DNA of 64,000 nucleotides, taken from Mycobacterium palustre. GTDB taxonomy: Bacteria > Actinomycetota > Actinomycetes > Mycobacteriales > Mycobacteriaceae. Under the pieces are notes generated by a model. It searched no databases. It saw only the letters and a list, made by a program, of their open reading frames with translations, and was not told the origin of the DNA. Shown in pieces: positions 1 to 8,133 of this stretch. The number at the start of each line of letters is the position of its first letter. Position 1 is the first letter of the stretch. Where the stretch lies: contig NZ_LQPJ01000097.1 in the NCBI RefSeq assembly GCF_002101785.1, positions 22,243 through 86,242 on the forward strand, given 5' to 3'. Both the position numbers and the translations under genes were made by a program.

Positions 1-441
1 CGCCGCCACCGCCACCGGCACCGGAATCTCCAACTGCGTCAACAGCACATCGCAGCCGGCGACGACCTCGCGCGCGGTGGCGGCCAGCGTCAGGTGCGCG
101 TTGGCGCCCGGCGCCACCACGATGGTGTTCTCGCCGCTCGCGTCGACCACGATGACCGCGCTGCCGCTCGGCCCGGGCAGCGTCGCCGTGCCGTCCAGCC
201 CAACGCCGTTGGCGCGCAGGTGAGCAAGCAGCCGCTCGGCGGCGGGATCGTCGCCGACGGCGCCGACGAACTGCACCCGCGCGCCGGCTCGCGCCGCCGC
301 CACCGCCTGGTTGCCGCCCTTGCCTCCGGGCGCGGAGGTTAGCGTGGACGCCAGCACCGTCTCGCCCGGACGCGGCAGGGACTCGACGGCGAACGTCGAG
401 TCCATGTTCACGCTGCCCACCACACAAACGCGCGTCGTCAT
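1..441 (-). CDS. rbsK: Ribokinase (PfkB family), N-terminal part only
   Basis: The gene reads leftward and runs off the window edge, so only about the first 147 residues are visible. The translation begins MTTRVCVVGSVNMDSTF and contains the PfkB sugar-kinase hallmark APGGKGGNQAVAAARAG followed by VQFVGAVGDD, which is the N-terminal lid and substrate-binding region of ribokinases. The family phosphorylates D-ribose to ribose-5-phosphate with ATP in the cytoplasm. The catalytic Asp and the second PfkB signature lie outside the window. It is divergent from the cyclase-like gene that starts at 565, the same arrangement as Rv2436/Rv2435c in M. tuberculosis from memory. Start chosen: ATG at 441, which opens directly on the conserved beta strand. 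Confidence 0.9.
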   Translation of the reverse strand, partial: MTTRVCVVGSVNMDSTFAVESLPRPGETVLASTLTSAPGGKGGNQAVAAARAGARVQFVGAVGDDPAAERLLAHLRANGVGLDGTATLPGPSGSAVIVVDASGENTIVVAPGANAHLTLAATAREVVAGCDVLLTQLEIPVPVAVAA

Positions 442-564
442 GACGCCGACGTTAATCTCGCGCCGACGTTTTTCGCGTTAATCGCTTTATGACAAATGCC
501 TTTTATCGTGATGTTCGCGCGTTAGTCTGCTGCGTGATCGGTGCGTCGACAGGAAGGAACGCGC
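442..564. promoter_or_regulatory. Divergent intergenic region rbsK / cyclase-like gene
   Basis: This 123-bp region is AT-richer than both flanking genes. It contains a direct repeat of GCCGACGTT (445-453 and 462-470, 17 bp apart) and a second direct repeat of GTTAATC (451-457 and 477-483, 26 bp apart). Such phased repeats could bind a regulator of the divergent pair, but no known operator is recognised. A strong ribosome binding site, AGGAAGGA at 551-558, belongs to the rightward gene. Confidence 0.35.
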
Positions 565-2760
565 TTGACGTCGGCCGAAACCACGGACGCGGTCCCGGAC
601 GCGGAGACGGCGCCGGCCCCGAAGGCCCGGGAGCGCGTGCGCCGGCCCGTGCTGTGGCACCGGTTCCGGTTCGGTATCCAGTCGAAAATCTTGGTGGCGA
701 TGCTGCTGTCGAGCATCCTGGGCGTCTCGGTGATCGGCCTGATCGGGGCGGTTTCCGGGCGCAACGCGTTGCGGCAAGTCGAGTCCGAGCGGCTGATCGA
801 GTTGCGGGAATCGCAGCGCCGACAGTTGCAGTCGTTGTTCCGGGAGGTGACCAATTCGCTGATCGTCTATAGCGGGGGATTCAGCGTCAACGACGCGACG
901 ACCGCGCTCACCGCGGGGTTCAACCAATTGGCCAACGCGACGATCAGCCCCGCCCAACAGCAGGCGCTGGTCAGCTATTACGAAAACCAGATGATCAAAC
1001 CGATCAAACGCGCGACCGGGGACGACATCGATGTCAACGCCGTGCTGCCCACTTCCAACGCGCAGAAATACCTGCAGGCGTACTACACCGCACCGCCCCG
1101 GTCCGCCACCGACCCGATGCCCGTCGAGGACGCCGGCGACGGCAGCGCCTGGTCGGCGGCCAACGCCCGCTTCGACTTCTACATTCGCGGCATCGTCACC
1201 CGGTTCGATTACCGCGACGCGCTGCTGCTGGACACGCAGGGCAACGTCGTCTACAGCGTCATGAAGGGCCCCGACCTCGGGACCAACATCCTCAACGGCC
1301 CCTACCGCGAATCGAATTTGAAAGACGCCTACCAAAAAGCGATGCGCTCCAACGACGTTGACTTCGTGTGGATCACAGACTTTCAGCCCTACCAGCCGCA
1401 ACTGGACACCCCCACGGCTTGGGTGGTGTCGCCCGTCGGGATGAATGGCCGCATCGACGGCGTCATGGCCCTGCCGGTGCCGATCGCGAAGATCAATAGG
1501 ATCATGACCTCCAACAAGCAATGGGTGCCCGCCGGCATGGGCGCCTCTACCGAGACCTATCTGGCGGGGTCCGACGACCTGATGCGGTCGGATTCACGGC
1601 TTTTCCTGGAAGACCCGAAGGAGTACCGACGCGAGGCGATCGACGCCGGCACCCCGCCCCAGGTGGTGGACGAAGCGATCCGGTTAGGCGGCACAACGCT
1701 GGTGCAGCCGGTTGCCACCGCGGGCCTGCGCGCCGCCCAGCGCGGCGAGACGGGGGTCATGAGCGCGACCGACTACACCGGGCATCGGGAGCTGGAAGCC
1801 TACGGCCCGCTGAACATTCCGAACTCCGACCTGCATTGGTCGATCCTGGCGACGCGCGACGACTCCGACGCGTTCGCGCGGCTCGGGCGGTTCAGCAAGA
1901 CGCTCGTCATCGCCGTCACCGCAATGGTTTTCGTCATCTGCGTGGCCTCGATGCTGATCGCCCAGGCGGCGATGCGGCCCGTGCGGCGCCTCGAAGAGGG
2001 CGCGCGAAAGATCAGCTCCGGCGACTACGACATCAACATCCCGGTGCTGTCCCGCGACGAGATCGGCGACCTGACGGCGGCTTTCAACGAGATGAGCCGC
2101 AACCTCGCGATCAAGGAGGAACTGCTCAACGAGCAGCGCAACGAGAACAATCGGCTACTGCTGGCGTTGATGCCGGAGTCGGTCGTCCAGCGGTACCGAG
2201 AGGGCGAGGCGACCATCGCGCAAAAGCACCAGGACGTCGCCATCATCTACGCGGACATCGTCGGGCTCGACGAGATCTCCAACGAACTGCCGGGTGACGA
2301 GTTGGTCGGGATCGTCGACGAACTGTTCCGGCAATTCGACTCCGCCGCGGAAACCCTTGGCGTCGAACGCATTCGCACGTTCCACAACGGCTACCTTGCC
2401 AGCTGCGGGGTGATCACCCCGCGGCTGGACTGCATTCACCGAAGCGTCGAGTTCGCCGTCGAAATTCGCCGCATCGTCGAGCGGTTCAACCGCGAAACCG
2501 GCCACGAGCTGGGCCTTCGGATCGGCATCAACACCGGCAACGTGATCAGCGGGCTGGTGGGCCGATCGAGCCTGGTCTACGACATGTGGGGCGCCGCGGT
2601 CAGCCTGGCCTACCAAATGCACAGCGGCTCACCGCAGTCGGGCATCTATGTCAGCTCCCAGGTGTACGATGCGATGCGCGACGTGCGGCACTTCACGCCG
2701 GCCGGCACCATTTCGGCGGGTGGGAGCGAACAGGCCATCTACCGGTTGTCCGAGCGATGA
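565..2760 (+). CDS. Membrane HAMP / class III adenylate-cyclase-like protein with degenerate active site (Rv2435c type)
   Basis: A 731-residue protein: TM1 at about 37-60, a long extracytoplasmic sensor region, TM2 at about 446-470, a HAMP linker (RPVRRLEEGARKISSGDYD) and a C-terminal class III nucleotide cyclase domain. One metal-binding Asp is present (YADIVG, D564), as is the Asp of the YDMWG motif (D673). The second metal Asp is Asn608 (TFHNGY), the adenine-selecting Lys is Arg604, and the transition-state Asn and Arg are Ser680 and Gln684 (WGAAVSLAYQM). I infer little or no cyclase activity. TTG at 565 is preferred because AGGAAGGA lies 6 bp upstream; an in-frame GTG at 541 has no such site. 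The stop overlaps the next start (ATGA), so the MscS-like gene is translationally coupled. Confidence 0.85.
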   Translation: MTSAETTDAVPDAETAPAPKARERVRRPVLWHRFRFGIQSKILVAMLLSSILGVSVIGLIGAVSGRNALRQVESERLIELRESQRRQLQSLFREVTNSLIVYSGGFSVNDATTALTAGFNQLANATISPAQQQALVSYYENQMIKPIKRATGDDIDVNAVLPTSNAQKYLQAYYTAPPRSATDPMPVEDAGDGSAWSAANARFDFYIRGIVTRFDYRDALLLDTQGNVVYSVMKGPDLGTNILNGPYRESNLKDAYQKAMRSNDVDFVWITDFQPYQPQLDTPTAWVVSPVGMNGRIDGVMALPVPIAKINRIMTSNKQWVPAGMGASTETYLAGSDDLMRSDSRLFLEDPKEYRREAIDAGTPPQVVDEAIRLGGTTLVQPVATAGLRAAQRGETGVMSATDYTGHRELEAYGPLNIPNSDLHWSILATRDDSDAFARLGRFSKTLVIAVTAMVFVICVASMLIAQAAMRPVRRLEEGARKISSGDYDINIPVLSRDEIGDLTAAFNEMSRNLAIKEELLNEQRNENNRLLLALMPESVVQRYREGEATIAQKHQDVAIIYADIVGLDEISNELPGDELVGIVDELFRQFDSAAETLGVERIRTFHNGYLASCGVITPRLDCIHRSVEFAVEIRRIVERFNRETGHELGLRIGINTGNVISGLVGRSSLVYDMWGAAVSLAYQMHSGSPQSGIYVSSQVYDAMRDVRHFTPAGTISAGGSEQAIYRLSER

Positions 2761-4187
2761 CGAACACCTGGCACTCCTCCTGGTTCTACTGGGCGATCGC
2801 TATCGCGGTCGGGTTTCCGGTCGCGTTGATCCTCCTGACCGAAATCCACCACGCGCTCGCCCGCCGCAACAGCCACCTGGCCAGGCAGGTGAGCCTGCTG
2901 CGCAATTACCTGCTGCCGCTCGGGGCGCTGCTGCTGCTGCTGGTCAAGGCCGCGGAGATTCCGGCCGGGGAGGTCCCGGTGCGGCTGCTCACCACCGTGT
3001 TCGGCTTTTTGGTGTTGGTGCTGTTGCTGTCCGGGCTCAACGCCGCCGTGTTCGAAGCCGCGCCCGAAGACAGCTGGCGCAAGCGCCTGCCCGCCATCTT
3101 TCTCGACGTCGCGCGCTTCACCCTGATCGGCGTCGGCCTCGCGGTGATCCTGTCCTACATCTGGGGCGTGCGGGTCGGGGGCCTGTTCACCGCGCTGGGC
3201 GTCACGTCGGTCGTCATCGGGCTGATGCTGCAGAACTCCGTCGGCCAGATCGTGTCGGGCCTGTTCATGCTTTTCGAACAGCCGTTCCGGCTCAACGACT
3301 GGATCGACACCCCCACGGGGCGCGGACGCGTCGTGGAAGTGAACTGGCGGGCGGTGCACATCGACACCGGCAGCGGGACCCGCATCACCCCCAACTCGGT
3401 GCTGGCCACGACGTCGTTCGTCAACCTCAGCCGCCCGGCCGCCACCTACAAACTCGTGCTGACGACCACGTTCTCACCCGCGGATCCGCCCGACCGGGTC
3501 TGCGCGATGCTGTCCCGAATCGCCTGCCAGCTGCCCCAGCTCAAGGCCGACAGCGTGCCCCGCTCGGTGCCCGTCGGCGCCGGCGAATACCGCACCAGCA
3601 TCGGGCTGAGCTCGCCCGCCGACGACGGCGCCGCGCGCTCGACGTTCCTGCGCTGGGTCTGGTACGCGGCGCGGCGCGAAGAACTACACCTCGACGGCAG
3701 CGACGACGACTACTCGACGCCCGAACGCGTGGAAAAGGCGGTGCGCATGGTCGCCGCGCCGGCCCTGCGGCTCAACCCCGACGAGCAGCGGTCCCTGCAC
3801 GCCTGCGCCCGGCTCGTTCGGTACGGCGCCGACGAAATCGTCGAATACGTCGGTCAAGTGCCCTCGGCGATGACGTTTTTGGTCGCCGGGCGGGTCCAGC
3901 TTTCCGCGCCGGCCGACGACGGGTCGGTGGTGCCGATCAGCACCCTGGTGGAGGGCTCGTTCCTCGGCTTGACCGCGCTGACCCGGCAACCGAACCTGGC
4001 CAGCGCGTACGCGCTCGAGGAAGTCACCGCGCTGGAGATCGACCGTGAACACATCGAGCATTTGGTGATGCGAGAACCGTTGCTGCTGCAGAACTTTGGT
4101 CACATCCTCGAAGAGCGCCGCAGGAAAGTGCGAGAGGCGCGCCGCGGGGAGCGATCGGGTGAAGCGACCTCGCTAGGGCCAACCTGA
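2757..4187 (+). CDS. MscS-type channel with C-terminal cyclic-nucleotide-binding-like domain (Rv2434c type)
   Basis: 476 residues. Four to five hydrophobic helices come first, then the MscS pore and beta domain ([41 protein letters not shown]), then a soluble region ending in a CRP-like cNMP-binding fold. MscS channels relieve turgor; those fused to cNMP domains are expected to be gated by a ligand. In the phosphate-binding cassette the usual FGE...PRSA pattern reads [14 protein letters not shown], so the ligand-binding Glu is Leu405 and the Arg position is Asn413. cAMP binding by the usual mode is therefore doubtful. The start ATG at 2757 overlaps the upstream stop; translation further upstream in this frame would overlap the cyclase gene by 170 bp. 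Confidence 0.87.
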   Translation: MTNTWHSSWFYWAIAIAVGFPVALILLTEIHHALARRNSHLARQVSLLRNYLLPLGALLLLLVKAAEIPAGEVPVRLLTTVFGFLVLVLLLSGLNAAVFEAAPEDSWRKRLPAIFLDVARFTLIGVGLAVILSYIWGVRVGGLFTALGVTSVVIGLMLQNSVGQIVSGLFMLFEQPFRLNDWIDTPTGRGRVVEVNWRAVHIDTGSGTRITPNSVLATTSFVNLSRPAATYKLVLTTTFSPADPPDRVCAMLSRIACQLPQLKADSVPRSVPVGAGEYRTSIGLSSPADDGAARSTFLRWVWYAARREELHLDGSDDDYSTPERVEKAVRMVAAPALRLNPDEQRSLHACARLVRYGADEIVEYVGQVPSAMTFLVAGRVQLSAPADDGSVVPISTLVEGSFLGLTALTRQPNLASAYALEEVTALEIDREHIEHLVMREPLLLQNFGHILEERRRKVREARRGERSGEATSLGPT

Positions 4188-4207
4188 CCCGCCCGGCCGG
4201 GGACCGA

Positions 4208-4213
4208 TACCCT
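4208..4213 (+). promoter_or_regulatory. Candidate -10 box for a leaderless proA transcript
   Basis: TACCCT within GATACCCT ends 6 bp before the proA ATG at 4220. A -10 hexamer at that distance from the start codon is typical of leaderless mycobacterial mRNAs. There is no Shine-Dalgarno sequence in front of proA, which agrees with this reading. Confidence 0.35.
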
Positions 4214-4219
4214 GGTTCA

Positions 4220-5467
4220 ATGAGTGTGCAAGCTCCATCGCGCCCTGAGCTGCGCCGGGAGGTCCACAACGCCGCACGCCGCGCCCGGATCGCCGCCCGC
4301 GCGCTGGCGTTGTTGCCGACCGTCGCCAAGGACGCGGCGCTGCAGGCCGCCGCCGAGGCGATCGGCTCCCACACCGAGCAGATCCTGGCGGCCAACGCCG
4401 AAGACCTCGACGCCGCCCGCGCCGCCGGCACACCAGCCGCAATGCTGGACCGGCTGGCGCTGGACCCCAAGCGCGTCGAGGGGATCGCCGCCGGCCTGCG
4501 GCAGGTTGCGGGCCTGCCGGACCCGGTCGGCGAAGTGCTGCGCGGCTACACCCTGCCCAACGGCCTGCACCTGCGCCAGCAGCGCGTACCGCTCGGCGTG
4601 GTCGGCATGATCTACGAGGGCCGGCCCAACGTCACCGTCGACGCCTTCGGCCTAGCGCTCAAGTCCGGCAACGCCGTGCTGTTGCGCGGCAGCTCGTCGG
4701 CGGCCAGGTCCAACCAGACGCTCGTCGACGTGCTTCGCGCCTCGCTGGTCAGCGAGGACCTGCCCGCCGACGCGGTGCAGCTGCTGTCGGCCGCCGATCG
4801 GTCCACCGTCACCCACCTGATCCAGGCCCGCGGCCTGGTCGACGTCGTGATCCCGCGCGGGGGAGCCAGCCTCATCGACGCGGTGGTGCGCGACGCGCAG
4901 GTGCCCACCATCGAGACCGGGGTCGGCAACTGCCACGTCTACGTGCACGAAGGCGCCGACCTGGACGTTGCCGAACGGATCCTGCTGAACTCCAAGACCC
5001 GCCGGCCCAGCGTCTGCAACGCGGCCGAGACGCTGCTGGTCGACGCCGCCATCGCCGGGCAGGCCATGCCCAGGCTGGTCGGCGCCCTGCAGGACGCCGG
5101 GGTGGCCGTGCACTTGGATCCCGACGAATCGCACCTGCGCCGCGAGTACCTGTCGATGGACATCGCGGTGGCGGTCGTCGACGGGGTGGACGCCGCGATC
5201 GCCCACATCAACGAGTACGGCACCGGGCACACCGAGGCCATCGTGACCACGAACATGGCTGCGGCCCAACGGTTTAGCGACGGCGTCGACGCGGCCGCGG
5301 TGATGATCAACGCGTCGACGGCCTTCACCGACGGTGAGCAGTTCGGGTTCGGCGCCGAGATCGGCATCTCGACGCAGAAGTTGCACGCGCGCGGCCCGAT
5401 GGGGTTGCCGGAGTTGACCTCGACCAAGTGGATCGCGTGGGGCGACGGGCAGACCCGCCCGGCCTGA
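4220..5467 (+). CDS. proA: Gamma-glutamyl phosphate reductase
   Basis: 415 residues, the normal ProA length. The enzyme reduces gamma-glutamyl phosphate with NADPH to glutamate-5-semialdehyde, the second step of proline synthesis, in the cytoplasm. It has the aldehyde-dehydrogenase superfamily fold with [27 protein letters not shown], the substrate region [10 protein letters not shown], and the catalytic Cys in [15 protein letters not shown]. The C-terminal part [21 protein letters not shown] is family-typical. It corresponds to Rv2427c. The gap to the MscS-like gene is only 32 bp, whereas H37Rv carries several genes there. Confidence 0.97.
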   Translation: MSVQAPSRPELRREVHNAARRARIAARALALLPTVAKDAALQAAAEAIGSHTEQILAANAEDLDAARAAGTPAAMLDRLALDPKRVEGIAAGLRQVAGLPDPVGEVLRGYTLPNGLHLRQQRVPLGVVGMIYEGRPNVTVDAFGLALKSGNAVLLRGSSSAARSNQTLVDVLRASLVSEDLPADAVQLLSAADRSTVTHLIQARGLVDVVIPRGGASLIDAVVRDAQVPTIETGVGNCHVYVHEGADLDVAERILLNSKTRRPSVCNAAETLLVDAAIAGQAMPRLVGALQDAGVAVHLDPDESHLRREYLSMDIAVAVVDGVDAAIAHINEYGTGHTEAIVTTNMAAAQRFSDGVDAAAVMINASTAFTDGEQFGFGAEIGISTQKLHARGPMGLPELTSTKWIAWGDGQTRPA

Positions 5468-5500
5468 CGTGTTCGAAAAACTTTTAGGAGAACCGAGATT

Positions 5501-6376
5501 GTGAGCGTGCCCGCCCGGCCGACGCCGCTGTTCGCCGACATCGACGACGTCTCGCGGAAGCTGGCCGAGACCGGCTATTTGCCCGACACCGCCACCGCGA
5601 CGGCGGTGTTTTTGGCCGACCGCCTCGGCAAGCCGCTGCTGGTGGAGGGTCCCGCCGGCGTCGGCAAGACCGAGCTGGCCCGCGCCGTCGCCCAGGCCAC
5701 CGGCTCGGGCCTGGTCCGTTTGCAGTGCTACGAGGGCGTCGACGAGGCCCGCGCGCTCTACGAGTGGAACCACGCCAAGCAGATACTGCGCATTCAGGCC
5801 GGCTCGGGGGACTGGGACCAGACCAAGGACGACGTCTTCAGCGAGGAATTTCTGCTGCAGCGGCCCTTGCTGACCGCGATCCGGCGCACCGAGCCGACGG
5901 TGCTGCTCATCGACGAAACCGACAAGGCCGACATCGAGATCGAGGGCCTGCTGCTCGAGGTGCTGTCGGACTTCGCGGTGACCGTCCCCGAACTGGGCAC
6001 GCTGGTCGCCGAGCGGGCGCCGTTCGTGGTGCTCACCTCCAACGCCACCCGCGAGCTGTCCGAGGCGCTCAAGCGTCGCTGCCTGTTTTTGCACATCGAC
6101 TTTCCCAGCCCCGAGCTGGAACGTCGCATCCTGCTGTCGCGGGTCCCCGAGCTGCCCGCGCACCTGGCCGAGGAGCTGGTGCGCATCATCGGCGTGCTGC
6201 GCGGGATGCAGCTCAAGAAGGTGCCGTCCATCGCCGAGACGATCGACTGGGGTCGCACGGTGTTGGCGCTGGGACTGGACACCATCGACGACGCGGTGGT
6301 CGCCGCCACCCTCGGCGTGGTCCTCAAGCATCAATCCGACCAGCAGCGCGCGGCCGGGGAACTCCGGCTCAATTAA
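5501..6376 (+). CDS. moxR: MoxR-family AAA+ ATPase
   Basis: 291 residues. Walker A is GPAGVGKTE and Walker B is VLLIDETDKAD, followed by sensor 1 (VLTSNATRELSEALKRRC). MoxR proteins are AAA+ chaperones that act with a von Willebrand factor A partner, typically to activate or insert a metal centre in a target enzyme. The partner is the next gene, 17 bp downstream. GTG at 5501 is preceded by TAGGAGA. It is the Rv2426c counterpart. The specific target cannot be read from the sequence. Confidence 0.93.
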   Translation: MSVPARPTPLFADIDDVSRKLAETGYLPDTATATAVFLADRLGKPLLVEGPAGVGKTELARAVAQATGSGLVRLQCYEGVDEARALYEWNHAKQILRIQAGSGDWDQTKDDVFSEEFLLQRPLLTAIRRTEPTVLLIDETDKADIEIEGLLLEVLSDFAVTVPELGTLVAERAPFVVLTSNATRELSEALKRRCLFLHIDFPSPELERRILLSRVPELPAHLAEELVRIIGVLRGMQLKKVPSIAETIDWGRTVLALGLDTIDDAVVAATLGVVLKHQSDQQRAAGELRLN

Positions 6377-6393
6377 GGAAGGGGCTCGATCTG

Positions 6394-7839
6394 ATGGCCG
6401 CCCGGCGCATCCGTCCCACCCGCCCGCTCGCGCCGCACGGGCTGCCCGGGCATCTGGTCGGCTTCGTCGAAGCCCTTCGCGCGCAGGGTATTTCGGTCGG
6501 TCCGTCGGAGACGGTGGACGCCGGCCGGGTGATGGCCACCCTCGGCCTGGGCGATCGCGAGGTGCTGCGCGAGGGCATCGCCTGCGCGGTGCTGCGGCGC
6601 CCCGATCACCGCGAGACCTACGACGCCATGTTCGACCTGTGGTTCCCCGCCGCCCTGGGCGCACGGGCGGTGGTCGTCGACGAGGAGGCCGGCGAGGCGG
6701 GTGACGACGCGTTGCCGCCCGACGACGTCGAGGCGATGCGGCAGATGCTGCTGGACCTGCTGACCGAAAACCCCGACCTCGCCGAGATGGACGAGCGCCT
6801 GGCCGCCATGATCGCCCGGATCGTGGAGGCCTACGGGAAGTACAATTCCAGCCGCGGTCCGTCGTTCTCGTCGTATCAGGCGCTCAAGGCCATGGCGCTA
6901 GACGAGCTTGAGGGCAAGCTGCTGGCGGGGCTGCTGGCCCCGTATGGCGACGAGCCCACCCCCACCCAGGAGCAGATCGTCAAAGCCCTAGCGGCGCAGC
7001 GGATTACGCAGCTGCGCAAGATGGTCGACGCCGAGACCAAGCGGCGCACCGCCGAGCAGCTCGGACGCGACCACGTCCAGATGTACGGCATCCCACAGCT
7101 TTCCGAGAACGTGGAGTTTTTGCGCGCCTCCGGCGAACAGCTGCGCCAGATGCAGCGGGTGGTGGCGCCGCTGGCCCGCACGCTGGCGACCCGGCTCGCC
7201 GCCCGTCGGCGCCGCAGCCGCGCGGGGGTGATCGACCTGCGCAAGACGCTGCGCAAGTCGATGTCGACCGGCGGGGTGCCGATCGACGTGGTGCTGGCCA
7301 AGCCCCGACCGGCGCGCCCGGAGTTGGTGGTGCTGTGCGACGTGTCGGGGTCGGTCGCCGGGTTCAGCCACTTCACCCTGTTGCTGGTGCACGCGCTGCG
7401 CCAACAGTTCTCGCGGGTGCGGGTGTTCGCCTTCATCGACACCACCGACGAGGTCACGCACATGTTCGGCCCCGAAGCCGACCTGGCGGTGGCGATCCAG
7501 CGGATCACCCGGGAGGCCGGCGTCTACAGCCGCGACGGGCATTCGGACTACGGCAACGCGTTCGCCTCGTTCGTGCAGGCGTTCCCCAACGTGCTCTCGC
7601 CGCGCAGCTCGCTGCTGGTGCTCGGGGACGGCCGCACCAACTACCGCAACCCCGAGACCGAGCTGTTGAGCCACATGGTGACCGCGAGCCGGCACGCGCA
7701 CTGGCTTAACCCCGAGCCCAAGCACCTGTGGGGCAGCGGCGACTCGGCGGTGCCGCGCTACCAAGAGGTGATCACGATGCACGAATGCCGGTCCGCCAAG
7801 CAGCTGGCCGCGGTGATCGATCAGCTGCTCCCGGTGTGA
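6394..7839 (+). CDS. VWA-domain protein, CoxE-like partner of MoxR
   Basis: 481 residues from ATG 6394, which follows AAGGAAGGGG. The C-terminal half holds a von Willebrand factor A domain with an intact MIDAS motif (VLCDVSGSV, pattern DxSxS) and the downstream Thr/Asp loops (ALRQQFSRVRVFAFIDTTDE; LGDGRTNY). The N-terminal half is the CoxE-like helical region (HLVGFVEALRAQGISVGPSE). MoxR-VWA pairs act together on a client complex. It is the Rv2425c counterpart and the last backbone gene before accessory block A. The open frame extends upstream into moxR but those residues do not look like protein. Confidence 0.92.
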   Translation: MAARRIRPTRPLAPHGLPGHLVGFVEALRAQGISVGPSETVDAGRVMATLGLGDREVLREGIACAVLRRPDHRETYDAMFDLWFPAALGARAVVVDEEAGEAGDDALPPDDVEAMRQMLLDLLTENPDLAEMDERLAAMIARIVEAYGKYNSSRGPSFSSYQALKAMALDELEGKLLAGLLAPYGDEPTPTQEQIVKALAAQRITQLRKMVDAETKRRTAEQLGRDHVQMYGIPQLSENVEFLRASGEQLRQMQRVVAPLARTLATRLAARRRRSRAGVIDLRKTLRKSMSTGGVPIDVVLAKPRPARPELVVLCDVSGSVAGFSHFTLLLVHALRQQFSRVRVFAFIDTTDEVTHMFGPEADLAVAIQRITREAGVYSRDGHSDYGNAFASFVQAFPNVLSPRSSLLVLGDGRTNYRNPETELLSHMVTASRHAHWLNPEPKHLWGSGDSAVPRYQEVITMHECRSAKQLAAVIDQLLPV

Positions 7840-8133
7840 GGGCCGCGGCCGCCATCGGCGTGCGCCTCGTTTCGAAACGGTGGAAGCCTGAAAGGATCAC
7901 GGCGGCTTCGGTGGTTCGTGGCAGCAGCAGCTTGTTGGGTCGCAAAAAGCCCGCGGCGCGGATGGCGCGCCGGTAGCAGGCATCGATCGACTCCACCTCT
8001 CTGCACAAACGCACCTATCGGCGGGGACAACAAACACTCCGGCGCATCGCATCCCGCTGTGCGACGTAGTTGACCAAATGAAGCGCCTTGCGATAGGCTG
8101 CGATGGCCGATAGCGCCCACGACGAGCAGGATC
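7840..8133. other. Intergenic junction between backbone and accessory block A
   Basis: About 290 bp without a convincing gene. GC falls visibly across it. An 80-codon leftward frame (7772-8014) covers it but has no recognisable domain and overlaps the end of the VWA gene. The only feature supported is the promoter-like sequence at 8070-8100. Confidence 0.5.
8070..8100 (+). promoter_or_regulatory. Promoter/operator copy C, upstream of ribBA
   Basis: TTGACC (8070-8075), an 18-bp spacer, then TAGGCT (8094-8099). Aligned over 31 bp it matches the copy at 17212 at 22 positions and the copy at 19799 at 19 positions (hand count), including TTGAC at the left and CGATAG near the right end. The central TTGTC of the other two copies is not kept. 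It lies 33 bp before the ribBA start and is the likely promoter of the 8134-15425 operon. Confidence 0.5.

Noticed and set aside
4652..6664. A 670-codon leftward open frame
   Set aside because: It lies antisense to proA and moxR, with composition typical of GC-driven shadow frames.
7772..8014. An 80-codon leftward frame at the block A junction
   Set aside because: It overlaps the VWA gene end, shows no domain and has no ribosome site. It could be a gene remnant, but I cannot support that.
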